Below, piece by piece: positions 9,399 through 18,343 of a stretch of 64,000 nt of DNA (position 1 is the stretch's first letter; each line of letters begins with the position of its first letter). The position numbers were made by a program, and so were the translations under genes. The stretch covers positions 2,046,001 to 2,110,000 of the forward strand of contig NZ_CP014164.1 in assembly GCF_001543285.1 (NCBI RefSeq). The letters run 5' to 3'. Below the pieces are notes generated by a model. It was not told the origin of the DNA. It did not search any database and worked only from the letters and a program-made list of their open reading frames with translations. The stretch is from Aerococcus viridans. Lineage in GTDB: Bacteria; Bacillota; Bacilli; Lactobacillales; Aerococcaceae.

Positions 9399-9710
9399 TT
9401 ATAGAATATTTTGACCAACCGCTTTCTCAACGTTGTCATTTACACGAGACTGCCCGATACCCAAGCTCCCTTTGTGTGAAGGAATCAGAATGATTGCTGG
9501 GCTAACTTGTGTGTCGTAAAAGGCAATGGTGTCTGGAATTTGCTGTGCGATTGTTTCGGTCAAATAGATCACACCATAGTGGTCGTCTGCCATTTTCCGG
9601 ATTGTTTCACGGGCTTGTTGGCTTGAAATCACTGGATAGGCGTCGAAACCAATCAATTGGAAAGGAACAACGACGTCTTTTTCACCGACTACACCGATTT
9701 TATAAGCCAT
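9399..9710 (-). CDS. ntpG: V-type ATPase subunit F (NtpG in E. hirae naming)
   Basis: A 103-residue subunit that binds the D subunit in the central stalk. The start MAYKIGVVGEKDVV and the internal YGVIYLTETIA are typical of V/A-ATPase F subunits. The frame is open upstream to 9737 (MLKKGCDLF), but the family N-terminus supports the ATG at 9710. That start overlaps the end of ntpC by 11 bases, which implies coupling. An AAAGGATG ribosome binding site lies inside ntpC, rather far upstream, so the exact start is less certain than the identity. Confidence 0.88.
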   Translation of the reverse strand: MAYKIGVVGEKDVVVPFQLIGFDAYPVISSQQARETIRKMADDHYGVIYLTETIAQQIPDTIAFYDTQVSPAIILIPSHKGSLGIGQSRVNDNVEKAVGQNIL

Positions 9711-10701
9711 AAATAGGTCGCATCCTTTCTTCAACACTTTTTTGGTCTAGATCATATTCTTTGGCGTTTAAAATAAGTCTTAGATTGGCTACTTCATTTT
9801 CTTTGAAGTAAATGTAAGCCAATACAGGCATTGGGCCAAATGGTACCCAAGCTGCCTGACGAATTTCTTCAGCCTCGATTTTCTTGATTTTCTTATCTAA
9901 TTTCACCACATCAATTGGATCATTGGCGCTGATACGGTCATTGATTTTACCAGCGAATGGTAAGCTGGCAAATTTATCCAATACGCGGTTATAGTCTTTA
10001 CTCGTTGCTAAGTCGACTAATTCTACCTCTTCAAAAGTCCCATCATCAGATAAAACTGCTTCTAAAAACCCACGAGAACGACCCTGTTTCATACCACGAA
10101 CAACCATAGACAAGTTTTCTAAATCAATCATCATCAATAGAGTATTCGCCATATCTTGATCATCTGATTTGTCGGCGATGTCTCTTAAATGGCCTAGGTA
10201 AGACTGGTCCAATAGGATCGAAATACCGTCTAGGTCATGGTATTCTTCGTAATAATCACGTGCATGTTGGACCCCAGCTTTCATCACTTCCGGGAACTGG
10301 TTACCTTCACCGGTTTGCATTAAGGTCCGTAAGGCTTCGATTGAAAAACGGCCGATGTTGATATACATGTGCGAGAAATCGCGTTCTGTATACCATTCTT
10401 TAAATAACACTTTTAAATTGTGGTAGCTGTAACGCAAGGCAAATACGTCTACCACTTCATCTACAGGCGTTTCTTCATATAAACCAGCATACATTTCACG
10501 TAAATCACGGGTTAGGAACCCTTCGAAATCATGTGTTTCTCCGATATTTTCAGGGATATGGTAGTTCATTTTACGTAGGGCAGCAAATACATCTTCAAGG
10601 GAGTTGGCACGTAAAAGTGCGTCATAGTCTTCTTTTGCTAGCAAACTACTTTCTTTTACACGAATGGTTGTATCCAGTTGTGCATATGTAGCGTTTGGCA
10701 T
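9700..10701 (-). CDS. ntpC: V-type ATPase subunit C (d-type, links rotor shaft to membrane ring)
   Basis: A 333-residue subunit of the V/A-ATPase C (d) family, which sits as a cup on the membrane ring and couples it to the D/F shaft. Family features include the EDVFAALRKMNYHIPEN start region, the DVFALRYSYHNLKVLFKEWY segment and the C-terminal ENEVANLRLILNAKEYDLD. The ORF begins at a GTG at 10710, but GGGGAGTGATAGCA places the ATG at 10701 at the best spacing. Position between ntpE and ntpG matches the E. hirae order. Confidence 0.94.
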   Translation of the reverse strand: MPNATYAQLDTTIRVKESSLLAKEDYDALLRANSLEDVFAALRKMNYHIPENIGETHDFEGFLTRDLREMYAGLYEETPVDEVVDVFALRYSYHNLKVLFKEWYTERDFSHMYINIGRFSIEALRTLMQTGEGNQFPEVMKAGVQHARDYYEEYHDLDGISILLDQSYLGHLRDIADKSDDQDMANTLLMMIDLENLSMVVRGMKQGRSRGFLEAVLSDDGTFEEVELVDLATSKDYNRVLDKFASLPFAGKINDRISANDPIDVVKLDKKIKKIEAEEIRQAAWVPFGPMPVLAYIYFKENEVANLRLILNAKEYDLDQKSVEERMRPIYGL

Positions 10702-10719
10702 TGCTATCACTCCCCTTTC

Positions 10720-11289
10720 TTAGAATGCTTGTTTCACTAATTTTGGCGCTAATGCTTTTTTCTTTTGGTCAATGATTGATTCAAAAGTAAAGTTATAGTC
10801 CACTTCTTCGTTACTTAAAATAAAACCTGAACGCTTAGCAAGGAAAGTGTCATCTAACTGAATAGATGGGTTTAAGGCTTTCACTTGATCAGCGTCGAAT
10901 TGGTGTTGGCTGAATTCACCTACTGTTAACGTAAGGTTCTCAGTACCAGCTACTTGGTTTAAAGCGCCTTTGATAAAACCTGTAAACTCTTCGCTTGATA
11001 ATTGTTGTAATTCAACAATAGCTTGGTTATAGACTTTTTCTAGTAAGGCTTGTTTGGCTTGTAATTTGTCATTACGTAAGACGTTTAAGTAGCTTTGTTT
11101 TTGTGTTTGTAATTTTTTAGCTTCAGCGTTTTTGATGTGTTGCTTTTCAGCCACAATTTGGGCATCGTTTTGCGCTTTGGCTTTGTTGATTTCTTCATTC
11201 ATTTCAGCTTCAAATGCTTTTAATGCTTCTTTTTCTTCCTTTTCAGCATTGGCTAGCACTTGATCAACTAAAGTTTGAATATCTGCCAT
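10720..11289 (-). CDS. ntpE: V-type ATPase subunit E (peripheral stalk)
   Basis: A 189-residue subunit with a charged coiled-coil N-terminal half (about 15-85, rich in Lys, Glu and Ala) and a mixed C-terminal domain. This is the normal layout of the E subunit, which pairs with the NtpF-type subunit to form the stator stalk holding V1 against rotation. It starts at ATG with a GGAGG site. It is followed closely by ntpC and preceded by ntpK. Confidence 0.92.
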   Translation of the reverse strand: MADIQTLVDQVLANAEKEEKEALKAFEAEMNEEINKAKAQNDAQIVAEKQHIKNAEAKKLQTQKQSYLNVLRNDKLQAKQALLEKVYNQAIVELQQLSSEEFTGFIKGALNQVAGTENLTLTVGEFSQHQFDADQVKALNPSIQLDDTFLAKRSGFILSNEEVDYNFTFESIIDQKKKALAPKLVKQAF

Positions 11290-11332
11290 TCGACTTATCC
11301 TCCTTCTTTTGGTTTTTCTACTTGGTTAGTGA

Positions 11333-11815
<483 letters not shown>

Positions 11816-11848
11816 TTAAAAACCTCCATTTTGTTGTCTTCTTAATTA

Positions 11849-13804
11849 TTAATTTTCTTCTACATCTTTTAGGGAAACAAACTCCTGTAGTGTACGGATC
11901 GGTTTAAATGCCCGACCGCCACCTTCATAAAATTTACCAAAGAACTCAACAAATACCAGACGCATACTATGAACGTAAGCGGATAGTAGTGATAAGAACA
12001 TGTTAAATAGTTGCAAGGCGATAATCATCAAAATACCCGCTGTAAAACGAACAGGCACTGGCAAGATAGTAAACAAGATATTAAAGGACATGGCGATTGC
12101 GCCACCTGAAATACCTAAAGCCATTAGTCGTGTATAAGAAACGAAATCTCCTACATACGAAGATACACCGTATAAGTTATACAAACCAACGACACCACCA
12201 ACTGCCTTATTATTACTCGTGAACATAGGAACCAAGATAATTCCTGCAGCTGCAATAATAGCAAACCATTTTGCGATAGGAATCAACATATCCATACCGG
12301 TCATAAAGCCAGTAATACCAATAGCTAGCGCTATTAACAGTGCTAACCAACCAATACCGTCATTATAGGCTGATGCATAGTCTTTACGACTAAGCTGTAA
12401 TCTGATATTTAAGCATAAACCTACAAAGATGTGAATGTACCCAATCGCTAATGAAATAATCATCAAGGTTAAGGCATCTTCAGTTGGATTGATCAAACCG
12501 AATGGTAAAGCTTCACCAAATAGGGATCCATAAGCTAAACCAATTAACATCGTTGGGTAGGATAGAATATGTCCAAATTTCACAAAACGTTTGGTACCCT
12601 TCCGTAAATCCATTACCTTCATGGCAAAGAGTGTACCAATCCAAAGGAGGATACCGTAACCGAAGTCCCCCATCATCATAGCGAAGAATAACATGTAGAA
12701 ACCAGCTACCCAGTTGGTTGGGTCTTTCTCCCGGTAATTTGGCAATGAGTACATTTCAGTAATCATTTCGAATGGTTCTACTATAGAAGCATTATGTAAT
12801 TTGATAGGCACTTCATCTTCTTTGACTTCTTGTTCGGTTGTTTCTTCTAAAATAATAGCAAACGTGTGCACATCAAAGGCTTCTTCTAAAGCGCTTTGCA
12901 AGTTTTCAACCTGCGCTTCTTCAATCCAACCACTGAATAAAGATAACTGTTGGTTATCATATGAAAGTTTTGCTGCGTTGGCACGTTGACTACGGTTAAA
13001 GAATTCTTCTACCGCTAATTGAATAGTGGCTTTAGATTCTTGCATGTTTTTAATGTCTTTAACAACGGCTTCCTCATCTTTGATGAGTTGTTTCCGTTCA
13101 CTTTCCAATGTTTGGAAGGTCTCTTCTGGGGTTTGTCCGTAATTGAACGCCACTTCAGAGAAATAATTTTCTGCAAGACTTGCTTGCAAGTTGTCGTGGT
13201 GACCTGGTAAGGCAACGACTGCGACTCCAATTTCATTCTCGTTGGCAAATACTTCTTCAACGGCCACATCTTCAATGGCTTTTAATTGTTGCCAGTGGTG
13301 ACGGTTTTCGTCATTTGGAATCGTTCCTAGACGAACATCGAATAGTTTAAGCTCTTGTAGAGATTTTGGATCGACATCTAGGGCCCGCCATTTGGCGATG
13401 GTTGTTTGTTCATCTTCAACCCGTTGGCGTTGGTCTTGAATGTCGTTACGCTTTTGTCTTAAGGCTTCGACTTTTTCAATCAATTGTAAAGCTGCTGCTT
13501 CATCCACAGTTTGATGTAGTTCATCCATGGTCATTTGTGGGCGTTTGGTCGTAATTTTATCTTTTAAAGATACCTTTTGTTGGTATTGACTGAGATAATG
13601 TAATACTTCGCGTCCGCGTTCATAAATGACTTGGTAATCTTGATCACTTTGGTAATTATTGTTGAAGGTAAAGTCTTGGCCGGCTACCTTTAGAGAAAGG
13701 TCACTAACTTGTATATTTTGCATCGTTTGTAAGGTATATAACAATTGGTCTTTGTTACTTGGCGCCGTTACAATCGATACTTTTTGCATCTTAGCGATTG
13801 CCAT
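11849..13804 (-). CDS. ntpI: V-type ATPase subunit I/a (membrane stator)
   Basis: A 651-residue subunit with a cytoplasmic N-terminal half (about 1-330, two coiled-coil arms near 90-140 and 215-270) and a membrane half with seven or eight helices from about residue 360. It supplies the half channels and the conserved arginine that releases the ion from the ring; SYTRLMALGISGG is the conserved segment near the end. The start codon at 13804 has a clear GGAGGTG. It overlaps ntpF by 14 bases, so the two are probably translationally coupled. Confidence 0.95.
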   Translation of the reverse strand: MAIAKMQKVSIVTAPSNKDQLLYTLQTMQNIQVSDLSLKVAGQDFTFNNNYQSDQDYQVIYERGREVLHYLSQYQQKVSLKDKITTKRPQMTMDELHQTVDEAAALQLIEKVEALRQKRNDIQDQRQRVEDEQTTIAKWRALDVDPKSLQELKLFDVRLGTIPNDENRHHWQQLKAIEDVAVEEVFANENEIGVAVVALPGHHDNLQASLAENYFSEVAFNYGQTPEETFQTLESERKQLIKDEEAVVKDIKNMQESKATIQLAVEEFFNRSQRANAAKLSYDNQQLSLFSGWIEEAQVENLQSALEEAFDVHTFAIILEETTEQEVKEDEVPIKLHNASIVEPFEMITEMYSLPNYREKDPTNWVAGFYMLFFAMMMGDFGYGILLWIGTLFAMKVMDLRKGTKRFVKFGHILSYPTMLIGLAYGSLFGEALPFGLINPTEDALTLMIISLAIGYIHIFVGLCLNIRLQLSRKDYASAYNDGIGWLALLIALAIGITGFMTGMDMLIPIAKWFAIIAAAGIILVPMFTSNNKAVGGVVGLYNLYGVSSYVGDFVSYTRLMALGISGGAIAMSFNILFTILPVPVRFTAGILMIIALQLFNMFLSLLSAYVHSMRLVFVEFFGKFYEGGGRAFKPIRTLQEFVSLKDVEEN

Positions 13805-14117
13805 AGCTATTTTTCACCTCCTCAATTACAAGTGAGACTAAAGATGGCAAAGCGCCTTGGAATTGATTCTCAATTTCCTTAATCTCTTGATCATTCTTCG
13901 CTTTTTCTTCAGATTTGTACGCTTGTAAAGCTTTTTCATTCTCGGCACGCTGCGCTTCTTGATAATCTTTCAAGATTGCATCTTTTTCAGACGCCATTTG
14001 GCTTAATTTGCGATTTTTGTCTTCTAATAAACTTTCTCGCTTACTTGCATATTTATCACTTAGTGCTTGCGTTGCTTTCTCAGTATCGACAATTTTTGCT
14101 AAAGTTTTGCTGGACAC
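13791..14117 (-). CDS. ntpF: V-type ATPase peripheral stalk subunit (NtpF, G/H type)
   Basis: A 108-residue, highly charged, nearly continuous coiled coil, which fits the NtpF stator subunit that dimerises with NtpE. The ORF opens with a GTG at 14126, but GGGGGTG overlaps that codon; the second in-frame GTG at 14117 lies 5-6 bases after it and is preferred. It is the first gene of the ntp operon, so the operon order is F-I-K-E-C-G-A-B-D as in E. hirae. Assignment rests on position and coiled-coil character more than on motifs. Confidence 0.82.
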   Translation of the reverse strand: MSSKTLAKIVDTEKATQALSDKYASKRESLLEDKNRKLSQMASEKDAILKDYQEAQRAENEKALQAYKSEEKAKNDQEIKEIENQFQGALPSLVSLVIEEVKNSYGNR

Positions 14118-14180
14118 CCAATTCACCCCCTAAAAGCGTTATAACAACTTAATTATAACAAAAAAACGCTTTATTTTAAA

Positions 14181-14194
14181 TGTAAACGCTAAAT
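14181..14194. promoter_or_regulatory. cre-like box upstream of the V-ATPase operon
   Basis: TGTAAACGCTAAAT matches the CcpA consensus TGWAANCGNTNWCA at all but the last two positions. It lies about 65 bases upstream of ntpF in an AT-rich intergenic stretch with several TATAAT-like hexamers on the minus strand. A clean -35/-10 pair could not be chosen. Confidence 0.35.
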
Positions 14195-14234
14195 TAATCA
14201 CAATGTCTTATTTTTTAGTATTTTGACATCTCAC

Positions 14235-14762
14235 TTAGTTTTCTACTTTTGGTTTACGACTTGAATTTTTGCGTTTCTTGCGTAATTCAATAAAAAAGTC
14301 TTGTAACAGTGCCTTACATTCTTCATGCATAACACCACCTATGACTTCAACTTGATGATTAAACCGACTATCATCCAGTAAATTCATCAAGGTTCCTGCC
14401 GTGCCACCCTTTTGATCGTAAGCGCCAAAATAGACATGTCTGATACGACTTTGTATCATGGCACCCGAACACATGGGACAAGGTTCTAACGTCACATACA
14501 AGTCCGCATCGGCTAGCCGCCAAGATGCCCGATTACGATTGGCTTCTCGTATAGCGAGAATTTCCGCATGGGTTGTTGCATCCTGGCTGGTCTCACGCAA
14601 GTTATGGCCACGCCCGATGATTTCCCCCTGGTAGACGACAACTGCCCCAATTGGCACTTCACCAATAGCTGCTGCCTTCTTCGCTTCTTCAATCGCTGCC
14701 TCCATAAAAGCAATTTGGTCCACGTCAAGTGTATTGAATTTTGTATCCTTTTCTTCTGACAT
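14235..14762 (-). CDS. tadA: tRNA-specific adenosine deaminase
   Basis: A 175-residue zinc enzyme that deaminates A34 of tRNA-Arg(ACG) to inosine; a matching tRNA-Arg(ACG) gene is present at 32211-32284. The active site HAE (H65, E67) and PCPMC (C95, C98) motifs are complete. The ORF starts at 14774 (MRCG), but GAGGTG 5 bases before the ATG at 14762 sets the start at MSEEK. It is monocistronic, about 100 bases upstream of the V-ATPase operon and on the same strand. Confidence 0.95.
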   Translation of the reverse strand: MSEEKDTKFNTLDVDQIAFMEAAIEEAKKAAAIGEVPIGAVVVYQGEIIGRGHNLRETSQDATTHAEILAIREANRNRASWRLADADLYVTLEPCPMCSGAMIQSRIRHVYFGAYDQKGGTAGTLMNLLDDSRFNHQVEVIGGVMHEECKALLQDFFIELRKKRKNSSRKPKVEN

Positions 14763-14907
14763 TCCACACCTCATTTCGGTCTAAAACATGTCATAATCAT
14801 ACCACTACTAAGGCTTACAACCAACTGATAGCTAGGGCTCACCGGACTTTTTAATCACTTTCTTCCTATTAACTATAGGCCTATAAAAAAATTTTTGATT
14901 GGGTGAT

Positions 14908-14973
14908 TTGACATGATTTGAAACCGTTATCATTATATATAATAGCCTTGTATATAACTTGTATAGACAAGTT
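14908..14973 (+). promoter_or_regulatory. treP promoter region with perfect cre box and TreR operator
   Basis: TGAAACCGTTATCA (14919-14932) matches all defined positions of the CcpA cre consensus. Downstream, AACTTGTATAGACAAGTT (14956-14973) is a perfect palindrome of the TreR operator type. A TTGACA (14908-14913) and a TATAAT (14938-14943) are present but 24 bases apart, so the exact -35/-10 pairing is unclear. The layout predicts glucose repression plus induction by trehalose-6-phosphate. Confidence 0.8.
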
Positions 14974-15027
14974 TACAATTACTAGTTGGATATCATATGG
15001 CATTTTCTTTATAGAGGAGGAAGAAAG

Positions 15028-16527
15028 ATGAGTGATTTTAAACAAGATGCTAAATCCTTACTGGATAACATTGGGGGTAAGGAAAATATCCACGCCGTTA
15101 CACACTGTGCGACGCGTATGCGGTTTGTATTAAATGACCCTAAACAAGCGGATGTTAAAGCTATCGAAGACATCCCTTCTGTTAAAGGGACATTTACTCA
15201 ATCTGGTCAATTCCAAGTGATTATAGGGAACAAGGTGGCAGATTTTTACAATGATTTTGAAGCGGTTTCAGGTGTTTCTGGTACGTCAAAAGAAGCGGTG
15301 AAAGCAGCAGCTGATCAACAACAAAACTGGATTCAAAAAGCCATGACCTTCTTGGCTGAAGTATTTGCACCAATTATTCCAGCAATTATCGTCGGGGGGC
15401 TTATTTTAGGTTTCCGTAATGTGCTTGAAGGGGTGCCAATGGAGTTCCTTGGGCAAAAAATTGTTGATGGTGTTGCACAAACGATGGGTGACGGTTCACC
15501 TCAATACAACACGATTGTTGATGTTTCAACATTCTGGGCTGGCGTGAACAGTTTCCTTTGGTTGCCGGGTGAAGCCATTTTCCACTTCTTACCAGTTGGG
15601 ATTACATGGTCTGTAACACGTAAAATGGGGACCACACAAATTCTTGGTATCGTATTAGGTATCACATTAGTTTCACCACAATTACTAAATGCTTATGCTG
15701 CACCAGACGCTATCTTAGCTGGTGAAGTACCACAATGGGACTTCGGTTTCTTCCAATTAGATATGATTGGTTACCAAGCCCAAGTATTACCGGCCATGTT
15801 CGCAGGTTTATCACTTGCTTGGCTTGAAAAATTCTGGCGTAAATACATCCCAGAGATGATCTCAATGATTTTCGTGCCATTCTTATCATTAGTACCTGCC
15901 ATTATCTTGGCGCATACAGTTTTAGGTCCAATCGGGTGGACTGTAGGTACTTGGATTTCTAGTGTTGTGTACGCTGGTTTAACTGGACCTGTTTCTTGGG
16001 TGTTCGGTTTGATTTTCGGCGCCCTATACTCACCACTTGTAATTACTGGTTTACACCATATGACAAACGCGATCGATACGCAGTTAGTGGCTGACTTTGG
16101 TGGTACTGGTTTATGGCCAATGATCGCCCTTTCAAATATTGCACAAGCATCTGCGGTTATGGCGATTTGGTGGACAACGCGTCAAGATGAGAAAGAAAGT
16201 CAAATTACCATTCCATCTGCTGTATCAGCTTACTTAGGGGTAACCGAACCGGCAATGTTCGGTGTAACCATTAAATATGTTTACCCATTTATTGCAGCGA
16301 TGATTGGTTCAGGTTTAGCTGGTTTACTTTCAACAACAGTTGGCATTACAGCGAACTCAATCGGTGTTGGTGGTTTACCTGGTATCTTAGCGATTCAATT
16401 CCCATACTGGGGTTGGTTCTTACTAGCTATGGCCATCGCCATCGTGGTACCATTCGCATTGACAATTGTATTTAAGAAAACTGGTTTCCTAGCTAATAAT
16501 AAAATCGATTTCAATATCAAGTTCTAG
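15028..16527 (+). CDS. treP: trehalose-specific PTS transporter, IIBC
   Basis: A 499-residue permease that imports trehalose as trehalose-6-phosphate. The IIB domain is at the N-terminus (about 1-85) with the phosphorylated cysteine C27 in THCATRMRF. The IIC domain follows with about ten membrane helices and the GLHHMTNAID region. There is no IIA domain, so phosphate must come from a IIA encoded elsewhere, such as the IIA of the IICBA protein near 52.7 kb. The start at 15028 has GAGGAGG; the longer frame from 14986 lies within the operator region. It is followed by treA after a hairpin at 16555. Confidence 0.92.
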   Translation: MSDFKQDAKSLLDNIGGKENIHAVTHCATRMRFVLNDPKQADVKAIEDIPSVKGTFTQSGQFQVIIGNKVADFYNDFEAVSGVSGTSKEAVKAAADQQQNWIQKAMTFLAEVFAPIIPAIIVGGLILGFRNVLEGVPMEFLGQKIVDGVAQTMGDGSPQYNTIVDVSTFWAGVNSFLWLPGEAIFHFLPVGITWSVTRKMGTTQILGIVLGITLVSPQLLNAYAAPDAILAGEVPQWDFGFFQLDMIGYQAQVLPAMFAGLSLAWLEKFWRKYIPEMISMIFVPFLSLVPAIILAHTVLGPIGWTVGTWISSVVYAGLTGPVSWVFGLIFGALYSPLVITGLHHMTNAIDTQLVADFGGTGLWPMIALSNIAQASAVMAIWWTTRQDEKESQITIPSAVSAYLGVTEPAMFGVTIKYVYPFIAAMIGSGLAGLLSTTVGITANSIGVGGLPGILAIQFPYWGWFLLAMAIAIVVPFALTIVFKKTGFLANNKIDFNIKF

Positions 16528-16554
16528 CATTAGCCAGATAGATTCAAGTTTCAT

Positions 16555-16587
16555 GCTCGCCTTGGATGCCCATTGGCGAGCTTTTTT
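16555..16587 (+). terminator. attenuating hairpin between treP and treA
   Basis: GCTCGCC (16555-16561) pairs with GGCGAGC (16575-16581) and is followed by six Ts. It lies 20 bases before the treA start, so part of the treP transcripts probably stop here, giving less hydrolase than transporter mRNA. Confidence 0.65.
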
Positions 16588-16607
16588 CTAAAAAGGAGGA
16601 AGGCACA

Positions 16608-18278
16608 ATGACAAATGAATTAGGGAAAAAGGTAATATATCAAATTTATCCAAAGTCTTTTAACGACACGGATGGGGACGGTTTTGGTGATCTTAGAGGC
16701 ATCATTGAAAAATTAGACTATCTAGAAAAGTTAGGCATCGATATGATTTGGATGAACCCCTTCTACCCATCGCCTCAAAATGATAATGGTTATGACATTT
16801 CAGACTACACAGCCATTGACCCACGTTTTGGGACTATGGATGATTTTGAAGAATTAGCCCGTGAAGGAAAAAAACGTGGCATCGACCTGATGCTGGATAT
16901 GCCTTTAAACCACTCTTCTACTGAACACGAGTGGTTCCAAAAAGCCCTAGCTGGCGACGAATACTATCAAGACTCCTATTACATTCGGCCCGCTCAAGAA
17001 GACGGGTCTTTGCCAACAAACTGGGAATCTAAATTCGGCGGCCCTGCTTGGGAACCATTTGGCGACACTGGCAATTACTACCTGCACCTCTTCGATGTGA
17101 CCCAGGCTGACCTAAATTGGCATCATCCAAAAGTGCGCGAAGCCCTATTCGATGTTATCCGCTTCTGGATCGACAAAGGGGTTTCCGGCATCCGCTTTGA
17201 TGTGATGAACGTGATTGGTAAGAGCGAGGTCCTAGAAGACTCAACTGGTGGCCCAAGTTCTACCCAAGAAAAACGTTTATATACGGATACAGAAAATTCA
17301 CACGGTTGGATTCGAGAAATGGCTCAATCTACCTTTGGGGATATCGAAGGCTTTGTCACAGTAGGTGAAATGTCGTCTACAACAGTTGAAGATGGTGTCC
17401 GTTACACCAATCCTGCAGAAGAGAAATTAACTATGATCTTCTCCTTCCACCATTTAAAAGTCGACTACAAAGATGGCGAGAAATGGTCTAAAGTTGATTT
17501 CGACTTCCAATCTTTAAAAGACATTTTAAACGAATGGCAAGAAGGCATGTCAGATGGTAACGGTTGGAATGCCCTATTCTGGAACAACCATGACCAACCA
17601 CGCGCTAACTCTCGTTTCGGTGACACCGAAAACTATCCATACGAAACAACCACCATGCTTGCCCAAACTATTCACATGATGCGCGGTACGCCCTACATCT
17701 TTGAAGGGGAAGAAATCGGTATGACCAACCCGGATTTCGACGACATCAACGACTACAACGACATCGAAACCTTCAACAACTACCAAATCTTATTAGATAA
17801 AGGTGTTTCTGAAGAAGAAGCGATGGAAATTATTAAATTTAAGTCCCGCGATAATAGCCGGACCCCAATGCAATGGGATGATTCAGAAAACGCTGGGTTT
17901 ACCACTGGTACACCATGGTTGAAAGTAGCTGACAACTACAAAGATATCAACGTGAAGAAGGAACTTGAATCAGGCAAAATCTTCCCGTACTATCAAAAAT
18001 TAATTCAATTGCGCCATGAACTGCCGATTATCCAAGACGGTGCTTACCACGAATTACTGACCGACCATCCAGAAGTATTAGCTTACTACCGGACTTATGG
18101 CGACCAAATCTTGTATGTCTTCTCACACTTCTATCCAGGCACTAGTCAAGTTGACCTACCAGAAAGTGTTGATTTAACCCGTAACTATGACAAGTTATTA
18201 GGGAACGGTGATTTAGGCAAAATGACAGCCTCATTCGAGCTAGGACCATATGAAACAGTTGCATTCCTTTCGAAATAG
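16608..18278 (+). CDS. treA: trehalose-6-phosphate hydrolase (GH13)
   Basis: A 556-residue cytoplasmic enzyme that splits trehalose-6-phosphate into glucose and glucose-6-phosphate. Family 13 catalytic residues are visible: nucleophile D198 (GIRFDV), acid/base E254 (TVGEMS) and D329 (NNHDQPR). Sequence, size and linkage to treP and treR favour a TreA/TreC protein over oligo-1,6-glucosidase. The start at 16608 has AAGGAGG; the frame from 16566 would begin inside the upstream hairpin. The gene is intact and ends 66 bases before the ISL3 copy B insertion. Confidence 0.93.
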   Translation: MTNELGKKVIYQIYPKSFNDTDGDGFGDLRGIIEKLDYLEKLGIDMIWMNPFYPSPQNDNGYDISDYTAIDPRFGTMDDFEELAREGKKRGIDLMLDMPLNHSSTEHEWFQKALAGDEYYQDSYYIRPAQEDGSLPTNWESKFGGPAWEPFGDTGNYYLHLFDVTQADLNWHHPKVREALFDVIRFWIDKGVSGIRFDVMNVIGKSEVLEDSTGGPSSTQEKRLYTDTENSHGWIREMAQSTFGDIEGFVTVGEMSSTTVEDGVRYTNPAEEKLTMIFSFHHLKVDYKDGEKWSKVDFDFQSLKDILNEWQEGMSDGNGWNALFWNNHDQPRANSRFGDTENYPYETTTMLAQTIHMMRGTPYIFEGEEIGMTNPDFDDINDYNDIETFNNYQILLDKGVSEEEAMEIIKFKSRDNSRTPMQWDDSENAGFTTGTPWLKVADNYKDINVKKELESGKIFPYYQKLIQLRHELPIIQDGAYHELLTDHPEVLAYYRTYGDQILYVFSHFYPGTSQVDLPESVDLTRNYDKLLGNGDLGKMTASFELGPYETVAFLSK

Positions 18279-18310
18279 GGTACATAACATCCCTTTAAAA
18301 TGGGTAAATG

Positions 18311-18342
18311 AAAAGGAGTTGGATTTTTCCAGCTCCTTTTTT
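18311..18342 (+). terminator. treA terminator, T-tract interrupted by ISL3 copy B
   Basis: AAAAGGAGTTGG pairs with CCAGCTCCTTTT, followed by Ts. The 8-bp duplication of the IS (CTTTTTTG, 18336-18343) is made from the T-tract of this terminator. Confidence 0.75.
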
Positions 18343-18343
18343 G

